Shown piece by piece: positions 16,200 to 30,790 of a stretch of DNA of 35,771 nucleotides. The notes beneath the pieces are model-generated. The model saw only the letters and a list, made by a program, of their open reading frames with translations, had not been told where the DNA came from and made no database searches. The stretch is from Zoogloeaceae bacterium (GTDB lineage Bacteria > Pseudomonadota > Gammaproteobacteria > Burkholderiales > Rhodocyclaceae). Position numbers and translations under genes: made by a program. The stretch lies in contig JAIRLE010000185.1 of NCBI GenBank assembly GCA_031259605.1, forward strand, positions 1-35,771. Direction: 5' to 3'. Within the stretch, counting starts at the first letter, position 1. Every line of letters starts with the position of its first letter.

Positions 16200-17792
16200 T
16201 CAGTGGCGGAAATGGCGCGCGCCGGTGAAGACCATGGCCAGGCCGTGTTCGTCGGCGGCGGCGATGACTTCTTCGTCGCGCACCGAGCCGCCGGGCTGGA
16301 TAACGGCGACCGCGCCTGCCTCGGCGAGCACGTCCACGCCGTCGCGGAACGGGAAAAAGGCGTCCGAGGCGACCACGGAACCGGAAAGCGCGAGTCCGGC
16401 GTTTTTTGCCTTGGCAGTGGCGATGCGGGTGGAATCGACGCGGCTCATCTGGCCCGCGCCCACGCCCAGGGTCATGCCGCCGCCGCAGAAGACGATGGCG
16501 TTGGATTTCACGAATTTGGCGACGCGCCAGGCAAAAAGCAGGTCTTCGATCTGCGCGGGCGTCGGTGCTTTTCGGGTGGCGACTTTCAGGTCTTCCGGCT
16601 TGACGTTGAAGTTGTCCGCCGTCTGCGCGAGCAGGCCGCCGCCGATGCGCTTCATTTCCAGCGCATGCCCGCCATGATCGAGCGGGACTTCAAGCACGCG
16701 CAGATTCTGCTTCGCGGATAAAAGCGCCTTGGCGGCATCGGTGAAGGCGGGGGCGATCAAGACTTCGACGAAGTGTTTGCGCGCATTCATTGCTTCCACC
16801 ACATCGGCGTCTACTTCGCCGTTGAAAGCGATGATGCCGCCGAAGGCGGAGGTGGAGTCGGTCTTGAAGGCTTTTTCGTAGGCTTCCGCCAGACCGAAAG
16901 CGATGGCGACGCCACAGGGGTTGGCGTGTTTGACGATGACGCAGGCGGGCGCGGCGAAGGTCTTGACGCATTCCCAGGCCGCGTCGGAGTCGGCAATGTT
17001 GTTGTAGGAGAGTTCCTTGCCTTGCAATTGGCGGTAGGCGGCGATGCCGCCGGAGGCGGGCAGGGGGTCGCGGTAGAAGGCGGCTTGCTGGTGCGGGTTT
17101 TCGCCATAGCGGAGGATTTCGGCGCGGTCGAAGGCCAGTTGCAGGCGTTCGGGGAAGCGCGCCGGGACGGGGGCGGGTTTTTCCGGCGCGGCTTCCACGC
17201 CTTCGGGTTCGCCGGTGAGCCAGTTGGCGATCATGCCGTCGTAGCGGGCGGTGTGGGTGAAGGCTTTCCTGGCGAGCGCGAAACGGCTGGCGAGCGTCAG
17301 CGCGCCATCGCCCGTGTTCATCTCTGCCAGCACGGAGGCATAGTCCGCCGGGTCGGTGACGATGGCTACGCCCGCGTAATTCTTGGCGGCGGAACGCACC
17401 ATCGCCGGGCCGCCGATGTCGATGTTTTCGATGGCGTCAAAGAGCGTCACGTCGGGTTTGGCGACGGTCTCCCGGAATGGGTAGAGGTTGACGCAAACGA
17501 GGTCGATCGGCGGGATGCCGTGTGCTTTCAGCGTCGCCAGATGCGCGGGCAGGTCGCGGCGGGCGAGGATGCCGCCGTGCACTTTCGGATGCAGGGTTTT
17601 CACCCGGCCATCGAGCATTTCGGGAAAGCCGGTGTAGTCGCCGATCTCGGTGACGGCAAGTCCCGCGTCCTGCAAAAGCCTGGCGGTGCCGCCGGTGGAA
17701 AGCAGCTTGACGCCGAGGGCGGCGAGTCCTTGGGCGAATTCGAGCACACCCGATTTGTCGGAAACGGAGAGGAGGGCTTGCTGGATTTTCAT
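16200..17792 (-). CDS. purH: Bifunctional AICAR formyltransferase / IMP cyclohydrolase
   Basis: Catalyses the last two steps of IMP synthesis. It has 530 residues. The N-terminal IMP cyclohydrolase domain (1 to about 200) begins [18 protein letters not shown] and contains LLSTGGTA and [14 protein letters not shown]. The AICAR transformylase domain follows with [17 protein letters not shown] and STSAFGGI. The C-terminal GARHFRH is typical. Its ATG overlaps the fis stop codon in an ATGA arrangement, which suggests translational coupling. Confidence 0.97.
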   Translation of the reverse strand: MKIQQALLSVSDKSGVLEFAQGLAALGVKLLSTGGTARLLQDAGLAVTEIGDYTGFPEMLDGRVKTLHPKVHGGILARRDLPAHLATLKAHGIPPIDLVCVNLYPFRETVAKPDVTLFDAIENIDIGGPAMVRSAAKNYAGVAIVTDPADYASVLAEMNTGDGALTLASRFALARKAFTHTARYDGMIANWLTGEPEGVEAAPEKPAPVPARFPERLQLAFDRAEILRYGENPHQQAAFYRDPLPASGGIAAYRQLQGKELSYNNIADSDAAWECVKTFAAPACVIVKHANPCGVAIAFGLAEAYEKAFKTDSTSAFGGIIAFNGEVDADVVEAMNARKHFVEVLIAPAFTDAAKALLSAKQNLRVLEVPLDHGGHALEMKRIGGGLLAQTADNFNVKPEDLKVATRKAPTPAQIEDLLFAWRVAKFVKSNAIVFCGGGMTLGVGAGQMSRVDSTRIATAKAKNAGLALSGSVVASDAFFPFRDGVDVLAEAGAVAVIQPGGSVRDEEVIAAADEHGLAMVFTGARHFRH

Positions 17793-18067
17793 GGGGATCC
17801 GATCAGTTGAAATTCAATGAGTTTTTTTCTCAGCGTATTCCGGTTGATGCCGAGCATTTCCGCCGCCAGTCTCTGGTTGCCGCCCGCTTCTTTCAGCACG
17901 ATTTCCAGCATGGGACGCTCGATGCATTTCATCACCATCGCGAAAATGTCGTTCGGTTCTTCGCCATCGAGATCGCGGAAGTACTTTTCCAGCGCGCTGA
18001 CGACACATGCGGACAAGTCCGTATGGTGACAGATGAAATCCGTCCGCCTGTCTTGATTCGGATTCAT
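17789..18067 (-). CDS. fis: Fis family DNA-binding regulator
   Basis: Nucleoid-associated, DNA-bending regulator of rRNA and growth-phase genes. It has 92 residues, close to the E. coli length. The C-terminal helix-turn-helix reads [22 protein letters not shown] (about 62-83). It lies between dusB and purH with 4-nt ATGA overlaps on both sides. The dusB-fis pair is widely conserved. Confidence 0.95.
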   Translation of the reverse strand: MNPNQDRRTDFICHHTDLSACVVSALEKYFRDLDGEEPNDIFAMVMKCIERPMLEIVLKEAGGNQRLAAEMLGINRNTLRKKLIEFQLIGSP

Positions 18068-19074
18068 GCGACGAATGCCTCTTTGTCTTCAAAGTGCGCC
18101 GGACGCGTCGCCAGGCGCTCGAAAAAATCTTCCGTCGCTCGCTGCTGCGCGGTGACGGAAGCCAGCGTGTTCATGTGCTGGCGAAAAGCCGCCGACCCCG
18201 AAAGGCCCCGCGTGTACCAGGCAATGTGCTTGCGCGCGATTTTCACGCCGGTCTCTTCGCCGTAGAAGGCATGGATTTCCTGCAAATGCGCGCGCATGAG
18301 GGCGAGGATTTCGCCGGATTTCATCGGCGGCAGCCTTTTTCCGTGTTGCAAAAAATGTTCGATCTCCCGGAATATCCACGGATGCCCTTGGGCGGCGCGG
18401 CCAATCATCAGGCCGTCCGCGCCGGTGTAATCGAGCACCTGCCTGGCCTTTTCCGGCGAGTCGATGTCGCCGTTGGCGATGACCGGAATGCCGGCGCGCG
18501 TCTTGATTTCGGCGATGGTATCGTATTCCGCCTTACCCGCATACTGGTCGGCGCGGGTGCGTCCGTGGATGGTCAGGGCGCGGATGCCGGAGTCTTCGGC
18601 GATGCGGGCGATGGCGGGCGCGTTCTTGTGGGCGCGATTCCAGCCGGTGCGGCATTTCAGGGTGACGGGCGTTTTCGGCACGGCCTTGACCACGGTCTCC
18701 AGGATGCGCGCGACCAAGTTTTCGTCCCGCATGAGCGCCGACCCCGCCATGACGCTGCATACCTTCTTGGCCGGACAGCCCATGTTGATGTCGATGATCT
18801 GCGCGCCGTTCTCCACGCTGAACCGCGCCGCTTCCGCCAGTAGACGCGGATCCGCTCCGGCGATCTGCACGGCGACGGGTTCGGCCTCACCCGCGTGATC
18901 CGCCCGCCGCCTGGTCTTGGCGCTGCCGTGGAGGAGCGAGTTGGAAGTCACCATTTCGGAGACCGCCAGTCCCGCGCCCAGCCGTTTGCATGACTGGCGA
19001 AAAGGCCGATCCGTCACGCCCGCCATGGGGGCGACGAAAAGGTTGTTGCGCAAGGAAAAGCCACAGAAATACAT
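18064..19074 (-). CDS. dusB: tRNA-dihydrouridine synthase B
   Basis: FMN-dependent enzyme that reduces specific uridines to dihydrouridine in tRNA. It has 336 residues from the ATG at 19074. The FMN-binding start NLFVAPMAGVTDRPFR, the catalytic cysteine C100 in NMGCPAKKVC, and VIANGDIDSPEKA and DGLMIGRAAQGHPWIF are diagnostic. The ORF track extends the gene 97 codons upstream through a repeat and non-homologous sequence; I reject that. No Shine-Dalgarno is visible before the chosen ATG. It is probably the first gene of dusB-fis-purH-purD. Confidence 0.93.
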   Translation of the reverse strand: MYFCGFSLRNNLFVAPMAGVTDRPFRQSCKRLGAGLAVSEMVTSNSLLHGSAKTRRRADHAGEAEPVAVQIAGADPRLLAEAARFSVENGAQIIDINMGCPAKKVCSVMAGSALMRDENLVARILETVVKAVPKTPVTLKCRTGWNRAHKNAPAIARIAEDSGIRALTIHGRTRADQYAGKAEYDTIAEIKTRAGIPVIANGDIDSPEKARQVLDYTGADGLMIGRAAQGHPWIFREIEHFLQHGKRLPPMKSGEILALMRAHLQEIHAFYGEETGVKIARKHIAWYTRGLSGSAAFRQHMNTLASVTAQQRATEDFFERLATRPAHFEDKEAFVA

Positions 19075-19145
19075 GGGAAGCGACAAAGATAACAAGAGGC
19101 GAAAGGATACAGGAGACGCGGCGCCAAGAATAGAAAACTTCTGAG

Positions 19146-19224
19146 GGAAGCGTGCCGAAGCGGAGGAAATTCCGCCCAAAGCGAGACGCAGGGGCAGCCC
19201 TGAAGGACTGCCGTTGATTTCTTG
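19146..19224 (-). repeat. Dispersed repeat, diverged copy D
   Basis: Read on the minus strand, CAAGAAATCAACGGCAG and the hairpin GGCAGTCC-TTCA-GGGCTGCC match the head of copies A-C. After that the similarity is weak (TTGGGCGGAATTTC against ATTGGGAAGGGGTTTC). The left boundary is approximate. It lies in the divergent region between dusB and gltB, upstream of the gltB promoter. Confidence 0.6.
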
Positions 19225-19246
19225 CTGCCCCGCTTTGTTCGTGTGC

Positions 19247-19276
19247 TTGAAAAGCCCTGTGATTTGGCGGTATATT
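19247..19276 (+). promoter_or_regulatory. Sigma-70 promoter for gltBD
   Basis: TTGAAA, an 18-nt spacer, and TATATT lie about 75 bases before the chosen gltB start. This is the best sigma-70 match in the dusB-gltB gap. Confidence 0.6.
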
Positions 19277-19352
19277 CGCGGCTTTTCCCCTGACGCTGCG
19301 GGGAGTGGTTCCGGTTCGACAAAACGCCGGAAATATGAGGGAACAAGCACAA

Positions 19353-23981
<4,629 letters not shown>

Positions 23982-23982
23982 A

Positions 23983-25452
23983 ATGGGCAAGCCGACGGGG
24001 TTTCTCGAGTTTGAGCGCCAGGAAGAAACGTGCGAAGCCGTAAAAACGCGGCGCACGCACTACCGGGAATTCGTGCGTGTCCTGAGCGACGAAGCGGCGG
24101 TGACGCAAGGCGCGCGCTGCATGGATTGCGGCATTCCCTTCTGCAACAATGCCTGTCCGCTGGGCAATATCGTTCCCGACTGGAACGATCTGGTCTACAA
24201 AGGCGACTGGCAAAGGGCGCTGGAAGTGCTGCATTCCACCAACAACTTCCCGGAATTCACTGGGCGCATCTGTCCCGCGCCCTGCGAATCCGCCTGTACG
24301 CTGGGCATCAACGCCGCGCCGGTCGGCATACGCTCCATCGAGCGCGCGATTATCGACAAAGCCTGGGAGACCGGCCGGATCGCGCCGCAGATCGCCGCCA
24401 TACGGAGCGGCAGAAAAGTCGCCGTCGTCGGCTCCGGTCCCGCCGGTCTGGCCGCCGCGCAACAACTGGCCAGGGCCGGACATGACGTCACCGTCTTTGA
24501 AAAGAGCGGGCGCATCGGCGGCCTGCTGGGTTTTGGCATTCCCGACTTCAAACTGGACAAATCCGTCATCGATCGCCGCGTCGCGCAAATGCAAGCCGAA
24601 GGCGTCACCTTCAAGACCCGCGTGCTCGTCGGCGACGGGAATCTGCCCGCAGCCATCCACAGCGACGCGAACGAAGTCGTGTCCGCCGCGGAACTGCGCG
24701 CGGCTTTCGATGCCGTCATCCTTGCCGCCGGATCGGAGACGCCGCGCGATCTGCCCGTGCCGGGACGTGAATTGCAAGGCGTCCATGCGGCGCTGGAATT
24801 CCTGATTCCACAAAACAAGGAAGTGCAGCAAGGCGTGACGAACCCTGTCAATGTCAGGGACAAGCACGTCATTGTCATTGGCGGCGGTGATACCGGCTCC
24901 GATTGCGTGGGCGTCAGTTATCGCCAGGGCGCGGCTTCCGTTGCCCAGTTCGAGTTGATGCCCATGCCGCCGAAGGACGAAAACAAGGCGCTGACCTGGC
25001 CTTACTGGCCACTGAAGCTGCGGACTTCCTCCTCGCACAGGGAAGGCGACACCAAACGCGAATTTTCCGTCGCCACCAAGGCGTTCGTCGGCGACGATCA
25101 AGGTCGCGTCAAGGCGATCAAGGCCGTGCGCGTAAAATGGGAAAATGGTCGGATGCACGAAATGCCCGATACGGAATTCGAGCTTCCCTGCGACGCCGCC
25201 TTCCTCGCCCTGGGATTCCTGCACCCGGTCGCCGGATTACTCGACGCCTTCGGCATAACGAAGGATGCGCGCGGCAATGCGCAGGCGGATACGGAAGGCG
25301 AAAACGCCTATGCCACCAATGTCGCGGGCGTCTTTGCCGCCGGTGACGTGCGCCGCGGTCAATCCCTCGTCGTCTGGGCGATCCGCGAGGGCCGCCAGTG
25401 CGCCAGGGCGGTGGACGCGTTCCTGATGGGCGGATCGCTCTTGCCGCTTTGA
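23983..25452 (+). CDS. gltD: Glutamate synthase (NADPH) small subunit
   Basis: FAD flavoprotein that takes electrons from NADPH and passes them through iron-sulfur clusters to GltB. It has 489 residues. The N-terminal cysteine motifs [16 protein letters not shown] and [12 protein letters not shown] bind [4Fe-4S] clusters. The FAD site [17 protein letters not shown] and NADPH site [13 protein letters not shown] follow, and [18 protein letters not shown] closes the flavin site. The ATG at 23983 is preceded by AGAGGAGG inside the end of gltB. The ORF track's earlier start overlaps gltB and is rejected. Confidence 0.97.
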   Translation: MGKPTGFLEFERQEETCEAVKTRRTHYREFVRVLSDEAAVTQGARCMDCGIPFCNNACPLGNIVPDWNDLVYKGDWQRALEVLHSTNNFPEFTGRICPAPCESACTLGINAAPVGIRSIERAIIDKAWETGRIAPQIAAIRSGRKVAVVGSGPAGLAAAQQLARAGHDVTVFEKSGRIGGLLGFGIPDFKLDKSVIDRRVAQMQAEGVTFKTRVLVGDGNLPAAIHSDANEVVSAAELRAAFDAVILAAGSETPRDLPVPGRELQGVHAALEFLIPQNKEVQQGVTNPVNVRDKHVIVIGGGDTGSDCVGVSYRQGAASVAQFELMPMPPKDENKALTWPYWPLKLRTSSSHREGDTKREFSVATKAFVGDDQGRVKAIKAVRVKWENGRMHEMPDTEFELPCDAAFLALGFLHPVAGLLDAFGITKDARGNAQADTEGENAYATNVAGVFAAGDVRRGQSLVVWAIREGRQCARAVDAFLMGGSLLPL

Positions 25453-25486
25453 GACCCTCTGTTCACGATTCCCGATAAGCCGCAAT

Positions 25487-25563
25487 CCAGGCCATCTCCG
25501 CCTGGCGGGAGAGCGTGCCCCGTCAGGGGCGAGAGATAGCCGTTCCTCCGGCGCAAAGCGCCG
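25487..25563. other. Cluster of three hairpins between convergent gltD and fliI
   Basis: Within 77 bases there are CCAGGC-7-GCCTGG (25487-25505), GCCCC-4-GGGGC (25517-25530) and CGGCGC-AAA-GCGCCG (25549-25563). None has a T-tract. They fill much of the 132-bp gap between two convergent genes and may act as a two-way transcription barrier. Confidence 0.5.
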
Positions 25564-25584
25564 CAAACTTATTCCGTCCTCTGA

Positions 25585-27039
25585 TCAAAACAGACTTTCC
25601 AGTCCGGATTTGCTGGCGGCGAACAGGGCGCTTTCGCCGAAATCCTGTTGCAGGTACTTCTCCATGGCCGGATACAGGCGGATGGCCTCATCCAGCACCG
25701 GGTCGGAACCCGCCACATAAGCGCCGACGGCAATCAGATCGCGGGCGCGCTGGTAACGGGAAAACAGGAGCCTGAAATGACGCGCCAGGTTCAGATGTTC
25801 CGGCGTAATCAGATTGACCATCGCCCGGCTGATCGACTGTTCGACATCAATGGCCGGATAATGTCCGGCGTCGCCCAGGGCGCGGGTCAGCACGATATGA
25901 CCGTCGAGGATGGCGCGCGCCGCGTCGGCAATCGGATCCTGCTGGTCGTCGCCTTCCGCCAGCACCGTATAGAATGCCGTGATCGAGCCGCCGCCTTGCG
26001 CGCCGTTGCCCGCGCGTTCCACCAGTTGCGGCATGCGCGCGAATACCGAAGGCGGATAACCGCGCGTGGCGGGCGGCTCGCCGATCGCCAGCGCAATCTC
26101 CCGTTGCGCCATGGCGAAACGGGTGAGCGAATCCATGATCAACAACACATGCCTGCCCTGATCACGAAAATATTCAGCCAGCGTGGTGGCGTAAGCCGCG
26201 CCTTGCAGGCGCATCAGGGGGCCGGTATCGGCGGGCGCGGCAACCACCACGGCGCGCGCCATGCCGGGTTCGCCGAGTATCTGGTCGATGAATTCCTTCA
26301 CCTCGCGCCCGCGCTCGCCAATCAGCCCGACCACGATGACCTCCGCCGTGGTGTAGCGCGCCATCATCCCCAGCAGCATGGATTTGCCGATGCCGGAACC
26401 GGCGAACAAGCCCATGCGCTGTCCGCGTCCGATGGTCAACAGGCCATTGATGGCGCGCACGCCCACATCCAGCACATGCTCGATTGGCGCGCGCCCCATC
26501 GGATTGTAGGGACGGCTTTGCAGGGATCGCTGCGCCTCCGGGTACAACGCGCCCCGGTTATCCAGCGGACGCCCGACGCCGTCCAGCACCCGCCCCAGCA
26601 AGGATTCGCCCACCGGAACCTGGCGGGCGCGATCGCTGGCGCGGCGGCGCTTCTGAGGAACGCCCACGCGCGGATGCGCCAGCGGCGGCTCCACCAGCAT
26701 GACGCGCGCCCCGGGAGACAATCCATAAACGTCGTCCGAAGGCATGAGAAACAGTTTTTCACCCGCGAATCCCACCACTTCGGCTTCCACTGGCGCGCCC
26801 TGATTGGGTTGAATCCTGCATGTGCTGCCCAGCGGCAGCTTCAGCCCGGAGGCTTCCACCACCAGCCCGTTGATGCGCGTCAGGTGGCCGCTGGCCAGGA
26901 AGGGTTCGGCATGACGCGCGGCCTCTCCCGCCTGCGCCGCCAGGGAACGCCAGCGTTGCAGACGGGCATGGGCGATGGATTCGACGATTTCGGCCTTCGG
27001 GTCTTCCGCTTTGCCTGCCGCGTCCGGCACCGTGTTCAT
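25585..27039 (-). CDS. fliI: Flagellum-specific ATP synthase FliI
   Basis: ATPase of the flagellar type III export apparatus. It has 484 residues from the ATG at 27039. The P-loop AGSGIGKS is at 213-220. [26 protein letters not shown] and the ATPase signature region are typical. A basic stretch ([14 protein letters not shown], about 128-141) precedes the core. The ORF track's extra 133 residues are an out-of-frame reading of fliH. The start overlaps the fliH stop by 4 nt (ATGA). fliJ, which usually follows, is absent; gltD is next and convergent. Confidence 0.96.
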   Translation of the reverse strand: MNTVPDAAGKAEDPKAEIVESIAHARLQRWRSLAAQAGEAARHAEPFLASGHLTRINGLVVEASGLKLPLGSTCRIQPNQGAPVEAEVVGFAGEKLFLMPSDDVYGLSPGARVMLVEPPLAHPRVGVPQKRRRASDRARQVPVGESLLGRVLDGVGRPLDNRGALYPEAQRSLQSRPYNPMGRAPIEHVLDVGVRAINGLLTIGRGQRMGLFAGSGIGKSMLLGMMARYTTAEVIVVGLIGERGREVKEFIDQILGEPGMARAVVVAAPADTGPLMRLQGAAYATTLAEYFRDQGRHVLLIMDSLTRFAMAQREIALAIGEPPATRGYPPSVFARMPQLVERAGNGAQGGGSITAFYTVLAEGDDQQDPIADAARAILDGHIVLTRALGDAGHYPAIDVEQSISRAMVNLITPEHLNLARHFRLLFSRYQRARDLIAVGAYVAGSDPVLDEAIRLYPAMEKYLQQDFGESALFAASKSGLESLF

Positions 27040-27776
27040 GGCTGTCGCGCCAGCCATTCCGGCGTCACGCCGATGGCTTCCAGTACCCGCCGCCAGCGGG
27101 TTTCCAGAGTGGCGTCGATCTCGCTGTTGTCGGCGCGCAGACGACAGCCGCCAGGAGCAAGCTCCGGGTCTTCCTGGATGATCCAGCCGGACTGGGCAAA
27201 TTGACCCTCCAGATGTTCGCGCGCCAGGGCGGCCTCCGTCGGCGCGACCAGCAGTGTGACCGGCCCGTGCCGTAACGGCAAGGCGGCAAGCGCCTCGCGG
27301 ATAATGGGCAACAGGATTTCGGGATGGACGCGGATGACGCCGCGCGTGATTTGTCCGGCAACTTCCAGCGCGCAGGCCAGCACGGCTTCGGCCATCTCCT
27401 GATCCAGCGCCTGCGCCGCTTCCTCCACGCCCCGGCACAGGCTTTGCAGATTCCCGGCATAGACCTGCGCGGCCGCCAGTCCGCTTTGCCGCCCCTCTTC
27501 ACCGCCCGCCTGGAGTCCCTCGGCATAACCCGCCTGGTAGCCGCTCTGCCGGGCATCTTCGTGCATGCGCTCGATGTCTTCGGCGGTAGGCAGACTGAAG
27601 GCGACGCCGGATTGAACACGCACCGCCGCCGCTTCGCCTTCCGCCGCCCCTTCGGTTTTCGCCGTCGGCGCGGCCTGGGCGGCGTCCGCCGTTTCCGGGA
27701 CGGCGGGCGCGCCAAAATCGTCCGCCTGCCAGCGGGTATAGGCGGGAAGCGCCTCCTTGGGAATGAAATCCGCCAC
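27036..27776 (-). CDS. fliH: Flagellar assembly protein FliH
   Basis: Binds FliI and regulates its ATPase at the export gate. It has 246 residues. The start is a GTG at 27776 with GGAG 8 nt upstream. The Ala-rich N-terminal region is followed by the typical GxxxG-type helix ([21 protein letters not shown], about 79-99) and a C-terminal domain with [18 protein letters not shown]. It lies 13 nt after fliG and overlaps fliI by 4 nt. Confidence 0.93.
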   Translation of the reverse strand: MADFIPKEALPAYTRWQADDFGAPAVPETADAAQAAPTAKTEGAAEGEAAAVRVQSGVAFSLPTAEDIERMHEDARQSGYQAGYAEGLQAGGEEGRQSGLAAAQVYAGNLQSLCRGVEEAAQALDQEMAEAVLACALEVAGQITRGVIRVHPEILLPIIREALAALPLRHGPVTLLVAPTEAALAREHLEGQFAQSGWIIQEDPELAPGGCRLRADNSEIDATLETRWRRVLEAIGVTPEWLARQP

Positions 27777-27789
27777 GCGCCGGTCTCCG

Positions 27790-28785
27790 TCAGATCATCT
27801 GCTCGCCGCCCGCGCCGCCCAGGACGATCTGTCCTTCATCGGCCAGCCGACGCACCACTTTGAGGATTTCCTTCTGCTCGGCTTCCACTTCGGAAAGCCG
27901 CACCGGCCCCTTGGATTCCAGGTCTTCGCGCAACATTTCGGCGGCGCGTTGCGACATGTTCTTGAAGATTTTTTCCCGCAATTCCTCGGATGCGCCCTTC
28001 AAGGCCATTACCAGCGCATCCGACTGGATTTCCCGCAACAGCATCTGCACGGAACGATCATCGAGATCCAGCAGGTTTTCAAAGACGAACATTTCATCCA
28101 GAATGCGCTGCGCCAGATCCGGGTCGTATTCCTTGATGGCTTCGATGACCGAGTTTTCTTCCGCTGTGCCGCTGAAATTCAGGATTTCCGCCACGGTGCG
28201 CACCCCGCCCATCGCGGTCTTCTTGATATTGGCGGAACCGGAAAGAAGTTGCAGCATGACCTCGTTCAACTCCTTCAGGGCTTGCGGCTGTATGCCTTCC
28301 AGCGTGGCGATGCGCAGCACCACGTCATTCCTCAGTCGCTCGGAGAACAGGCCGAGAATTTCACTGGCATGATCGTGTTCCAGATGTACGAGGATGGTGG
28401 CGATAATCTGCGGATGCTCGTTCTTGATGAGGTCGGCCACGGTGCTGGCGTCCATCCACTTCAGTCCCTCGATGCCGCTGGTCTCGCCGCCGTGCAGGAT
28501 GCGGGAAATGAGGTTGGCGGCCTTGTCGTCGCCCAGCGCCTTGTTGAGCACGGTGCGAATGTAGGCGTCGGTATCCACATGCAGGGCGGCCTGTTCCGCC
28601 GTGGTGGTGAGGAATTCATCCAGCACGGTTTCCACCTTGGCGCGCGGCACGGTTTTCAGGCTGGCCATGGCGTGCCCCAGCTTTTGCACTTCGCGCGGCC
28701 CCAGGAGCTTCAGTACTTCGGCGGCATGATTCTCTCCCAGCGTCACCAGCAGGATGGCGCTTTTTTCCAGACCTTCATCCGCCAT
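27790..28785 (-). CDS. fliG: Flagellar motor switch protein FliG
   Basis: Rotor protein that couples the stator to rotation and sets direction together with FliM/FliN. It has 331 residues, the usual length. EHPQIIATIL marks the middle domain. The C-terminal torque helix region (LDDRSVQMLLREIQSDALVMALKGA) has the charged residues of the family, and FKNMSQRAAEMLREDLE follows. AGGAG precedes the ATG. It is 42 nt downstream of fliF. Confidence 0.97.
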   Translation of the reverse strand: MADEGLEKSAILLVTLGENHAAEVLKLLGPREVQKLGHAMASLKTVPRAKVETVLDEFLTTTAEQAALHVDTDAYIRTVLNKALGDDKAANLISRILHGGETSGIEGLKWMDASTVADLIKNEHPQIIATILVHLEHDHASEILGLFSERLRNDVVLRIATLEGIQPQALKELNEVMLQLLSGSANIKKTAMGGVRTVAEILNFSGTAEENSVIEAIKEYDPDLAQRILDEMFVFENLLDLDDRSVQMLLREIQSDALVMALKGASEELREKIFKNMSQRAAEMLREDLESKGPVRLSEVEAEQKEILKVVRRLADEGQIVLGGAGGEQMI

Positions 28786-28827
28786 GTCCGTTCTCCTGAA
28801 AAAACCTGTTCACTGATCGGGCACCGT

Positions 28828-30627
28828 TCAATTCAGACCCATCCAGTCCTTGATCATGTTGGCGACCACTTTCGGATCGCCTTGGGCAAGTTCCTTGGCC
28901 TTGCCGATTTTTCCGGCAAAGCTGTTGAGTTCTTCCGACACGCCTTCTCCGCCATCTACCCGGAAACCGCCGGTGCCGCCCACGCCTTCGCCCGCGCCGC
29001 CGCCCACGCCTTCCTTGTCATGCGGAGGGCGCATGGCGCGCAATACCGGACGCAGCATGACGAAGTAAATGGCAAACAGGATGCCCGCGATGACCACATA
29101 CTTCAGAATATCCAGGCCGCGCGCGACGGTCTCCGGGTCTTTCCACAAGGGGATGCCCGCATCTTCCGCCCGCGCGTCCGCCGTGAAGGAGACGTTGGCA
29201 ATCGACAAGGAATCGCCGCGCGCTTCGTTGTAGCCCATCGCCTCGCGCGCCAGGCTGCGGATTTTCTCGATTTCTTCCTCCGGCAGCGGCCCCGGCGTTT
29301 CCACGCCGCTCCTGTTCTTGACCATACGGTAATTGACCACCACCGCCGCCGTCAAACGCCGTACCGTGCCCGCCGATTGGCGCGTATAGCGGATGGTCTT
29401 GTCCACCTCGTAATTGGTGGTCACACCCTTTTGCGCCGCCAGCGGCGGCGATACAGGATCCAGCGGCGCGTACACGCCCGCCGCGTCGACCTGCCCGCGG
29501 TTGGGATCGCGCGGATTGGCCGTTCGCGGCGCAACCGCAGGCCCGCCCGCTTCGCCTGCGGGCGGCGTCACCGCCGGTTGGGAAAGCGGCGCGGTGGCGG
29601 GTACGGGCGCCTGATTGGTGAGCGCGCCGGGAATCCCGCCCGGCGGCGGCTGATTGAGATTGGCGGATTCCGACACCTGTTCGCTGCGAATGCTGGCGAC
29701 TTCACGATTGGCGTTGGGGCCAAAGGTTTCCGCAGTCTGCTCGACATGCGAAAAATCCAGATCGGCGGCAACCTGGGCGCGATAATTGCCCTCGCCCAAC
29801 ACCGGCGTGAGAATGTTCTGGATACGCTCGATGATGCTGTTTTCCACGTCGCGCACATATTTGAGCTGATTGGAATCCAGTCCGGCCTCGGTGAGCCTGT
29901 CCTTGATCTGCGAGAGCAGGTTGCCGTTCTGGTCGACGATATTGACGTTGGAAAGCGGAAGCTGCGGCACGCTGGAAGCGATCAGATGGCCGATGCCCGC
30001 CACTTGCGCCGCATCCAGCGATCTGCCGGGAAAGAGATGCAACAGCACGGAAGCCGTGGGCTTTTGCTCTTCACGCACGAAGACGCTGGGTTTGGGAATG
30101 GCGAGGTGCACCCGCGCCGACTGCACGGCGGAGATGGATTCTATGGTGCGCTCCAGTTCGCCCTGCAAGGCGCGCTGGTAATTGACCTGCTCGATGAACT
30201 GGCTGGCACCGAATTTCTGGTTCTCCATCAACTCAAAGCCAATCGAGCCGCCGCGCGGCAACCCCTGGCTCGCCAGCCGCAAACGCACGTCATGCACTTG
30301 CGCGGCAGGCACCAGAATCGCCGTGCCGTTTTCGGAATAACGATAAAGCACATTCGCCTGATCCAGCGCGGCAATGATCGCGCCGCCATCCTTTTCGGAA
30401 AGATTGGCGAACAATACCCGGTAGTCCGGCTGCCGCGCCCACAGATACGTGCCCGCCAATATGGCGACGATGGCGGCGACGGCAACCGCCAGCATGAGTT
30501 TCTGCTGGCTGTTCAGGCGGTCGAGGGATTCGCGCAAACGCGCGAGTGTGTTTGCATTGCCGGGAGGGCTGACTGCGGTGCTGGCCGCTTCCGTCGCGTC
30601 TGCCGTGATTTCTGGATTTGCCGCCAT
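28828..30627 (-). CDS. fliF: Flagellar M-ring protein FliF
   Basis: Forms the MS ring in the inner membrane, the base of the flagellum. It has 599 residues. Membrane segments are at about 44-62 (LMLAVAVAAIVAILAGTYL) and near 520-540 (YVVIAGILFAIYFVMLRPV). The periplasmic YscJ-like region holds ARVHLAIPKPSVFVREE. A long Pro/Ala-rich loop (about 330-390) is typical. A Gly-rich stretch (GVGGGAGEGVGGTGG) precedes the C-terminal FliG-binding helix (KVVANMIKDWMGLN). fliE, normally just upstream, is missing. Confidence 0.97.
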   Translation of the reverse strand: MAANPEITADATEAASTAVSPPGNANTLARLRESLDRLNSQQKLMLAVAVAAIVAILAGTYLWARQPDYRVLFANLSEKDGGAIIAALDQANVLYRYSENGTAILVPAAQVHDVRLRLASQGLPRGGSIGFELMENQKFGASQFIEQVNYQRALQGELERTIESISAVQSARVHLAIPKPSVFVREEQKPTASVLLHLFPGRSLDAAQVAGIGHLIASSVPQLPLSNVNIVDQNGNLLSQIKDRLTEAGLDSNQLKYVRDVENSIIERIQNILTPVLGEGNYRAQVAADLDFSHVEQTAETFGPNANREVASIRSEQVSESANLNQPPPGGIPGALTNQAPVPATAPLSQPAVTPPAGEAGGPAVAPRTANPRDPNRGQVDAAGVYAPLDPVSPPLAAQKGVTTNYEVDKTIRYTRQSAGTVRRLTAAVVVNYRMVKNRSGVETPGPLPEEEIEKIRSLAREAMGYNEARGDSLSIANVSFTADARAEDAGIPLWKDPETVARGLDILKYVVIAGILFAIYFVMLRPVLRAMRPPHDKEGVGGGAGEGVGGTGGFRVDGGEGVSEELNSFAGKIGKAKELAQGDPKVVANMIKDWMGLN

Positions 30628-30790
30628 GAAGGTTACAAGCCGTCAATATGCCGTTGCAAGATTGAGTGGACAGGCAAAGCCTGCAAAACAAACGCCTCAC
30701 CGCAAAATTCCGCAGTCTAGGCGCAAAAACAATGTTTATTCTACTATTATCTAGTCTTGCCGCCCCAGTAATTTGCAGCGCAATTTTTTC
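30628..30790. promoter_or_regulatory. Divergent fliF / histidine-kinase intergenic region
   Basis: A 163-bp gap with an AT-rich core (TTTATTCTACTATTATCTAG) and a small hairpin CAGGC-AAA-GCCTG at 30671-30683. Promoters for both directions must lie here. I looked for sigma-54 (GG-N10-GC), sigma-28 and sigma-70 patterns and found none that is convincing. Confidence 0.35.

Noticed and set aside
25585-27438. 617-residue version of FliI
   Set aside because: The first 133 residues are an alternate-frame reading of fliH. The ATG at 27039 gives the family N-terminus and an ATGA overlap.
27757-30720. 987-codon ORF on the plus strand opposite fliG and fliF
   Set aside because: It is the antisense shadow of two certain genes in GC-rich DNA. 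Its translation shows no recognisable domain and low-complexity His/Gln/Arg-rich stretches.
30628-30790. Sigma-54 or sigma-28 flagellar promoter before fliF
   Set aside because: I searched both strands by eye for GG-N10-GC and TAAA/GCCGATAA patterns and found only mis-spaced partial matches.
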